10,000 nucleotides of DNA. Origin: Anaerolinea sp. GTDB lineage: Bacteria; Chloroflexota; Anaerolineae; Anaerolineales; Anaerolineaceae. The notes under the pieces are model-generated. The model was not told the DNA's origin, ran no database searches, and worked only from the letters and a program-made list of their open reading frames with translations. Made by a program: the position numbers and the translations under genes. The stretch spans positions 1 through 10,000 of the forward strand of contig JAIWNK010000046.1 in the NCBI GenBank assembly GCA_020216845.1. The letters are read 5' to 3'. Below are positions 5,251 through 10,000 of this stretch, one piece after another (positions within the stretch are counted from its first letter, which is position 1; the number at the start of each line of letters is the position of its first letter).

Positions 5251-6330
5251 CTACTTCAACGTAATCTTGCCGCGCAGGCGGGCATAGGTGGCGTAATCAA
5301 TTTCGGTGCGGCGGGCAATATAGTCCTGCGTGCGCATAGCTTTGTTGCGCCGTTCCTCAATTGCCTCACCGACCAGAATTTGGAAGGCATCGGAGCCAGC
5401 ACCCGAACCAAACGAGACGACCAAAATGCGATCCCCCGGTTTGGCCACATCCAGGGTGGCGCTGAGGCCAATCATCGCCGCACCCGCATAGGTGTTGCCG
5501 ATGACCGGCGAAAGCAGGCCGGGGGCAATTTGCTCTTCGCTGAAGCCCAACAACAAAGCGGCGCGTTGCGGGAACTTGGTGTTGGGTTGATGGAAGACAG
5601 CATAGGCGTAATCAGCTGCGGTCGTGCCAGCAGCCCGCATCAGACGGCTGCCCGCCTCGGTGATATGCTTGAAATAGGCCGGTTCGCCCGTGAAGCGCTG
5701 TCCGTGTTCAGGGTAGCGAGCGTGAGCACGCCGCCAAAAATCGGGCGTATCGGAAACATAGGAATATGAAAACTCAATTTGTGCCAGGCCCTCTTCCGCC
5801 GGACCGAGAATGTAGGCCGCCCCGCCCGAGGCAGCGGTATATTCCAGCGCATCGCCCGGACGCCCCTGAGCTGTATCCATGCCAATCGCCAGAGCATAGC
5901 GCCCCATGCCCGAACCAACCAGGCCCATTGCAGCTACCAACGCTTCGGTGCCAGCTTTGCAGGCAAACTCCCAATCCCCGGCCTGAATATCCGGCCCGGC
6001 GCCAATCGCTTCAGCCACCAACGTGCCACTCGGCTTGACGGCGTAGGGATGCGATTCTGAACCGACCCACACAGCCCGCAAGGCATGGGCATGAATGCCG
6101 GCGCGCGCCAGTGCATTGCGCGCCGCCTCAATGGACATGGTGATGACATCCTCATCCAGACCAGCCACAGCTTTTTCTTTGATTGGCAGGCCGCCGCGCG
6201 CACCGCCATGCCAAACGCGCGCCACCTCAATGGCCGGCAGGCGATAGCGCGGCACATAGGCGCCATAACCGATGATGCCAACCGGGCGGTTGGGTTTGAG
6301 TAGCAAATTTTCAGGGAGTGTTTGGGTCAT
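5251..6330 (-). CDS. Hydroxymethylglutaryl-CoA synthase, archaeal type
   Basis: Condenses acetyl-CoA with acetoacetyl-CoA to HMG-CoA, the second step of the mevalonate pathway, in the cytoplasm. From the chosen start the protein is 359 residues, the archaeal family length. It opens with [16 protein letters not shown], and carries [14 protein letters not shown] with the general-base Glu60, [12 protein letters not shown], the nucleophile Cys124 in [11 protein letters not shown], and His247 in [10 protein letters not shown], so all three catalytic residues are present. The blocks are those of the archaeal enzyme, not of the MvaS of Gram-positive bacteria. I prefer the ATG at 6328-6330, preceded by GGAAGAGAAGAG; an ATG at 6352-6354 adds eight residues and has no ribosome site. 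It lies 31 bases after the reductase stop and 11 before the thiolase homologue, inside one operon. Ends at a TAG at 5251-5253. Confidence 0.95.
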   Translation of the reverse strand: MTQTLPENLLLKPNRPVGIIGYGAYVPRYRLPAIEVARVWHGGARGGLPIKEKAVAGLDEDVITMSIEAARNALARAGIHAHALRAVWVGSESHPYAVKPSGTLVAEAIGAGPDIQAGDWEFACKAGTEALVAAMGLVGSGMGRYALAIGMDTAQGRPGDALEYTAASGGAAYILGPAEEGLAQIEFSYSYVSDTPDFWRRAHARYPEHGQRFTGEPAYFKHITEAGSRLMRAAGTTAADYAYAVFHQPNTKFPQRAALLLGFSEEQIAPGLLSPVIGNTYAGAAMIGLSATLDVAKPGDRILVVSFGSGAGSDAFQILVGEAIEERRNKAMRTQDYIARRTEIDYATYARLRGKITLK

Positions 6331-6361
6331 GCTCTCTTCTCTTCCTTTTTTCATGTCAAAG

Positions 6362-7657
6362 TCAGCCGTTGTTCAAACGGCGCAATTCTTGCAAAATTGC
6401 TTCGGCGCGATCGAGACGCACCAGTTTTTCAGCTGCCATGCGGTCAGCGACCTGCTGCACTTCATTGCCCTGCGCACCAGCAGCAATGGCCACTTGCCGG
6501 GCGTGCAGGCTCATATGCCCGCGCTGAATGCCCTCGGTTGCCAGGGCGCGCAAGGCGGCCAGGTTTTGTGCCAACCCCACCGCCACGATGATCTCAGCCA
6601 GCTGACGCGCGGTTTGCACGCCCATCAGCTTAAGCGCGGCGCGGGCGCTCGGATGGACGCGCGTTGCCCCGCCGACAATGCCAACCGCCATCGGCAATTC
6701 CAGGCTGCCAACCAGGTTGCCCTCGGCATCGCTTGCCCAGGTGGAAAGGCTTGTGTATCGGCCAGTGCGAGCAGCATAGGCATGAGCACCGGCCTCGATG
6801 GCGCGCCAATCGTTGGCGGTTGCCAACACGACCGCATCCACCCCGTTCATAATGCCCTTGTTGTGCGTCGCCGCCCGATAGGGGTCAGCTGCCGCAAAGG
6901 CCCAGGCCGCCAAAATGCCATCGCGCACCTGTTCCGCACGATATTCGCCAAAGGCCAGCTCGCGCAGCGGCACGCTGCAACGCGCCCGTGCCAGGCGGCG
7001 ATCGGCCAGGTTGGAAAGAATGCGCAAATGCACCCGGCCGCCGCTAATCGCTTGCACGCGCGGCGAAAGGCGTTCCATGGCCGTGTTGATGGCGTTGGCG
7101 CCCATGGCGTCGCGCACATCATATATCAAATGCACCACCAGGAAAGGCCCAATCGGCGAATCGAGGATCGGCCGCACCTCCAGGTCGCGCGGCCCACCGC
7201 CCAACCGTTCCAGCACCGGGTCAATGCTGCGCGCCTCCTCCAGCAAAGCCTGACGCTGCTCCAGCAGGCGCAAGCGGGCTGTTTGCACATCGGGCAGATC
7301 CAGCACCTGCATTTGGCCAATCATCAGCGGCTCATCGCTGCTGGTGAAGAAGCCGCCCCCGGCGCGGGCCAGGCGTGCCATGAACGAGGCCCCGGCGACA
7401 ATCGAAGGCTCTTCCACCACCATCGGCACCAACACCTCGCGGCCATTGATGACAAAGTTCTGGGCAATGCCCAACGGCAGGCTATACAGGCCAGTGACAT
7501 TTTCGATCATGTGATCGGCCTGCTCAAGCGAAAGCCCCGCCGCGCCGCTCAATGCCGCTGCTTCTTCGGCGGTCAGGCCAGCCCGCTCCATGGCAACTTG
7601 CAGGCGCTCGGCCGGCGTCAGGTCATAAAACTTGCGAGAGGGGAGAGGATTTTCCAT
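6362..7657 (-). CDS. mvaA: Hydroxymethylglutaryl-CoA reductase, class II
   Basis: Reduces HMG-CoA to mevalonate with two NAD(P)H. The 431-residue protein is soluble and lacks the membrane anchor of eukaryotic enzymes, as in class II. Blocks in order: [29 protein letters not shown] with catalytic Glu83, [18 protein letters not shown] with Lys267, [12 protein letters not shown] with Asp283, and [12 protein letters not shown] with His381. Counted from the second of two adjacent Met codons, these fall at the same numbers as in the Pseudomonas mevalonii enzyme. Asp146 also coincides with the position reported there to favour NADH, which suggests but does not prove NADH use. The start at 7655-7657 follows GGGAA by 5 bases; the ATG at 7658-7660 is the alternative. 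A longer open frame overlaps the upstream hydrolase and is not credible. Beside HMG-CoA synthase its role should be biosynthetic. Confidence 0.95.
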   Translation of the reverse strand: MENPLPSRKFYDLTPAERLQVAMERAGLTAEEAAALSGAAGLSLEQADHMIENVTGLYSLPLGIAQNFVINGREVLVPMVVEEPSIVAGASFMARLARAGGGFFTSSDEPLMIGQMQVLDLPDVQTARLRLLEQRQALLEEARSIDPVLERLGGGPRDLEVRPILDSPIGPFLVVHLIYDVRDAMGANAINTAMERLSPRVQAISGGRVHLRILSNLADRRLARARCSVPLRELAFGEYRAEQVRDGILAAWAFAAADPYRAATHNKGIMNGVDAVVLATANDWRAIEAGAHAYAARTGRYTSLSTWASDAEGNLVGSLELPMAVGIVGGATRVHPSARAALKLMGVQTARQLAEIIVAVGLAQNLAALRALATEGIQRGHMSLHARQVAIAAGAQGNEVQQVADRMAAEKLVRLDRAEAILQELRRLNNG

Positions 7658-7698
7658 CATTGTTCCCAATCTTATCTGCGGAAGACTCGCAAAATCTA

Positions 7699-8385
7699 TC
7701 AGGCTCGGACAAAGGATTGCCCCGGCTGCAGCACGCACACCTCACAGCCCAACGTCTGACGCACCTGCGCCGCCCAGGCCTCAGCATCTTGCTTAATCAG
7801 CCCAAAGGTATTGAAGTGAATCGGAATGACGGTGCGCGGGCGCAACAAACGCACGGCACGCAACGCGTCCGCCGGGCCCATGGTGTAATTGTCGCCAATC
7901 GGCAGCACGGCCAGGTCAAGGCCTTCCTCGCCGATCAGCTGCATATCGCCAAACAGGCCAGTATCGCCAGCAAAGTAGAGCTTTTCACCTTGCAGGGTCG
8001 TCAGCAAAAAGCCGGCCGGGTTGCCGCCATAGCTGCCATCCGGCAAAGCCGAGCCATGCAGCGCCTGCGTCAGCTTGAGGTAGCCAAACGGGTGATGAAA
8101 CCCGCCGCCGATGTGCTGCCCATGCGTCTTGAGGCCCTGCTTGCCCAGCCAACTGGCAATTTCAAAATTGCTGATGATCGTCGCACCGGTGCGTTTGGCA
8201 ATTGCCGGCGCATCGCCAACGTGATCGCCATGCCCATGTGTGATGAGAATGTACTCAGCCTGTGCCTGATCCGCCGAAATGGCTGCCGCCGGATTGCCGC
8301 TGAAGAAAGGATCAATCAACAGACGGTGCCCGCCGGTTTCCAAACCAAGGGTTGCATGTCCATACCAGGTGAAGGTGTAGCTCAT
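7699..8385 (-). CDS. UPF0173 metal-dependent hydrolase (metallo-beta-lactamase fold)
   Basis: A 228-residue single-domain protein of the metallo-beta-lactamase superfamily, the usual length for UPF0173 (YtkL-like) proteins. Metal ligands are visible: THGHGDH (49-55), His110, Asp141 in YFAGDTGLFGDM and His190 in PIHFNTF. The N-terminus YTFTWYGHATLGLETGGHRLLIDPF is typical of the family. The substrate is unknown; characterised members are few, so no reaction is assigned. The ATG at 8383-8385 is chosen because GAGGAGA lies 7 bases upstream; a longer frame to 8463 runs through the terminator hairpin. It is the first gene after the candidate promoter at 8432-8460, and it lies 41 bases before the HMG-CoA reductase. 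That placement suggests cotranscription with the mevalonate genes, perhaps to process a CoA-thioester or phosphate side product, but this is only inferred from position. Confidence 0.92.
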   Translation of the reverse strand: MSYTFTWYGHATLGLETGGHRLLIDPFFSGNPAAAISADQAQAEYILITHGHGDHVGDAPAIAKRTGATIISNFEIASWLGKQGLKTHGQHIGGGFHHPFGYLKLTQALHGSALPDGSYGGNPAGFLLTTLQGEKLYFAGDTGLFGDMQLIGEEGLDLAVLPIGDNYTMGPADALRAVRLLRPRTVIPIHFNTFGLIKQDAEAWAAQVRQTLGCEVCVLQPGQSFVRA

Positions 8386-8403
8386 GTCCGGTTCTCCTCT
8401 CTG

Positions 8404-8467
8404 AAACAAAAAAAAGATGTTGCCTGGCTCTATGTTACCCCATTCGTCCAAGCCTTGCAACATCTTT
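8404..8467 (-). terminator. Intrinsic terminator after the PD40 gene
   Basis: AAAGATGTTGC (8467-8457 on the minus strand) pairs perfectly with 8423-8413. A further GGCT/AGCC inner stem lies across a small internal loop, and a run of eight T residues then GTTT follows. It lies 48 bases past the stop of the PD40 gene. The long loop between the arms also contains the candidate promoter at 8432-8460. Confidence 0.8.
8432..8460 (-). promoter_or_regulatory. Candidate promoter of the mevalonate operon, inside the terminator loop
   Basis: On the minus strand TTGCAA (8455-8460) and TAACAT (8432-8437) are 17 bases apart; each matches the sigma70 consensus at 4 of 6 positions. The start point would fall near 8425, so the new transcript would contain only the distal terminator arm and would escape termination. 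It would leave about a 40-base leader before the UPF0173 gene. The match is moderate. Confidence 0.4.
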
Positions 8468-8514
8468 GTATCAGGTTATACAGATTGTCTCACATCGTGC
8501 GGGTCAGCATCCCC

Positions 8515-10000
8515 CTATTGTGCCGGACAGCTTGAAAAAGCAAAACTACGTAGCGGAAATTCAAAGGACCAATCAGCAAAGGTGATCGTCTGCCGATCAG
8601 CGTAATCGCCCTGGGCAAGCTGCTGACCGGTTTCAGCATCCGCCACCACCCATTGCTGCGAAGTCGTGACAAACGCAATCCAACGGCCGTCCGGGCTCCA
8701 CAGCGTGGCGCCATTGCCGCTCTGCCCGGGGGCAAGCACCAACAAATCTTGGGTGAGCGCGTCATAACGATACACCGCGCAGCTCTCAGCATCGCAAGCG
8801 GCAAAGGCCAACCGGCGGCCCTGCGGGCTCCAAGTGGGCGATGCGACCAGGTTGAGCTGCGGCAAGGGTTGCTGCACAGCGCTCAAGTCGGTCAGCTCGG
8901 CCCAACGCAGGCGAGAGAGCGTTTGTTCGGGGGTCTTCTGGATATGCACAAACGCCACCGCCCGGCCATCCGGAGAAAGCTCAGCCATGCCGCCCGCCAA
9001 CCAGCCCAAATCCACCCGTCCGAGCAACACATCCCCGGCGTAGAAATCGCCATACCAAAACGTGGGCATGTCTAAGGAATCACCTGGCATGCTGTTCAGA
9101 CACAGCGACGTGCGGCTTGGGTCAAAACCTTCGGGCAGCGGGCTGAGGCGGCGGCAAATGTGCTGCTCATCACAAGTCAATTCGGGCGGGGTGGGTGGCT
9201 GATAGGGCAACTGCGGCGCTTCGAGCCGTTGCAGCACATCGGCGGGGGGCTGTTGCAGCCGTTCCTGCGTCAGAATGACGGTTTGCTGATCTACCTCCCC
9301 GGCAGCCGTCTGCCCCAGCACCTGATAGCGCAGCAATTGGCCGGTTTGCGGGTCAAACAGCGCCGAAAATTGCAGCCCGTCCAGCTGCAGCTGGAACAGC
9401 TCCCCTTGCCATTCGCCCTGTGCATGGGCCGGGTCGTGCGTTATGGGCAAGCCGCGCTGCCAGGCCTGTGCCGCCAGGCTGACGAAATCCAGATCCAGGT
9501 TGTCAATGCGCAGCGAATCCTCCTGCGTCGCCCGGCCATAGGTGCGGTCATACCAGGTTCCATCCTGATAAACGCTCTCCTGCAGCAAGGTGCCGTCTGC
9601 ACCGCGCGTTTGTTGCACGGCGCGCAGCACAAGCCGCCCTTCGCCCAACTCATACCAGGTTTCGACTTCATACTCGTTCGGCAGTCCGCTACCATTCGGC
9701 AGCAGGTACTGATTGATGCTGTGCTCGCGCAGATGCAGCCATCCCGGAGAATCGAGCAGCGGGTTTTGCCAGGCCTGCGTCAGGGTCTGCAAGCGCGAGA
9801 GCGCTGGCGTCAGGCTCTCCGCGGTCGGCCAGGGTTGCGCCGTGCGGGATAGCAACCCGGCCCATTCGGTCTCATCCAACATGCGCACCTGCACATCTTC
9901 GATCAGAAAGCCCTCTGGCGTTGGCGAAAGGACGAAGTGCAACACAGCCCGTGCCTGCTCCCCTGTATCGGCCTGCACCTGATACATCAGGTCGAGCGTC
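8515..10000 (-). CDS. PD40/TolB-type beta-propeller protein, C-terminal part (start lies beyond the right edge)
   Basis: The frame is open to the window edge, so at least 494 residues of a larger protein are seen; the internal ATG at 9985-9987 is preceded by in-frame coding sequence and is not taken as the start. The first ~270 residues have no family I recognise; they are Trp- and Gln-rich with short beta-strand-like segments and repeated references to QDGTWYDRTYG-like motifs. The last ~160 residues carry three WD40-like PD40 blades: LSPDGRAVAFV, WSPQGRRLAFA and WSPDGRWIAFVT. Several Cys pairs (for example CDEQHIC and CDAESC) suggest disulfides and an extracytoplasmic location, which the missing N-terminus would have to confirm by a signal peptide or anchor. 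It ends in its own terminator and is not part of the mevalonate operon. Role unknown. Confidence 0.8.
   Translation of the reverse strand, partial: TLDLMYQVQADTGEQARAVLHFVLSPTPEGFLIEDVQVRMLDETEWAGLLSRTAQPWPTAESLTPALSRLQTLTQAWQNPLLDSPGWLHLREHSINQYLLPNGSGLPNEYEVETWYELGEGRLVLRAVQQTRGADGTLLQESVYQDGTWYDRTYGRATQEDSLRIDNLDLDFVSLAAQAWQRGLPITHDPAHAQGEWQGELFQLQLDGLQFSALFDPQTGQLLRYQVLGQTAAGEVDQQTVILTQERLQQPPADVLQRLEAPQLPYQPPTPPELTCDEQHICRRLSPLPEGFDPSRTSLCLNSMPGDSLDMPTFWYGDFYAGDVLLGRVDLGWLAGGMAELSPDGRAVAFVHIQKTPEQTLSRLRWAELTDLSAVQQPLPQLNLVASPTWSPQGRRLAFAACDAESCAVYRYDALTQDLLVLAPGQSGNGATLWSPDGRWIAFVTTSQQWVVADAETGQQLAQGDYADRQTITFADWSFEFPLRSFAFSSCPAQ

Noticed and set aside
6272..7759. Plus-strand open frame of 495 codons opposite HMG-CoA reductase
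   Set aside because: It is rich in His, Gln and Arg, with no recognisable domain, and lies antisense to a gene whose catalytic residues are all identified. It is a G+C-driven shadow frame.
7552..8535. Plus-strand open frame of 327 codons across the hydrolase
   Set aside because: It is antisense to the metal-ligand-bearing hydrolase and runs through the terminator hairpin; the translation shows no family features.
9160..9852. Plus-strand open frame of 230 codons opposite the PD40 gene
   Set aside because: Leu/Gln/Arg-rich antisense shadow with no ribosome site. The minus-strand frame has repeated propeller blades.

Overview
The window is bacterial DNA carrying a mevalonate-pathway operon of archaeal type. 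All convincing genes lie on the minus strand, so transcription runs from high to low coordinates. The combination of an archaeal-type HMG-CoA synthase, an SCP2-type thiolase homologue, a DUF35 Zn-ribbon/OB protein, a class II HMG-CoA reductase, moderately high G+C and Ala/Gln/Leu-rich proteins suggests a Chloroflexota (Anaerolineae-like) genome. The taxon is an inference; no rRNA or marker gene is present.

Region 3544-10000, in order of transcription. A secreted-looking PD40/TolB-type propeller protein enters from the right edge and ends at 8515. A strong intrinsic terminator follows, with a plausible promoter embedded in its loop. Next comes a five-gene operon: UPF0173 metal-dependent hydrolase, class II HMG-CoA reductase, archaeal-type HMG-CoA synthase, thiolase homologue and DUF35 protein, closed by a clear terminator at 3544-3572. 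HMG-CoA synthase and reductase keep all the catalytic residues I can place, so the operon should make mevalonate for isoprenoids. The thiolase homologue has lost the nucleophilic Cys and both catalytic His residues, so it is probably a scaffold rather than an acetoacetyl-CoA thiolase.

Region 2323-3480 is a mosaic. An A+T-rich segment holds an unrecognised 141-aa gene and a VOC/glyoxalase-family gene broken by one missing base. It is bounded by inverted 11-bp sequences containing the integron core-site consensus (RYYYAAC/GTTRRRY). On the left is a 126-bp imperfect palindrome that looks like an attC recombination site; on the right is a half-site. Against the left site lies a stranded C-terminal piece of a second DUF35 gene. 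This looks like an integron-type cassette, without its integrase, next to the mevalonate operon.

Region 1-2205 carries an MFS transporter with a good sigma70-type promoter and a hairpin-bearing leader, its own terminator, a decayed histidine-kinase C-terminus, and the start of an MgtA-like P-type cation ATPase that runs off the left edge.
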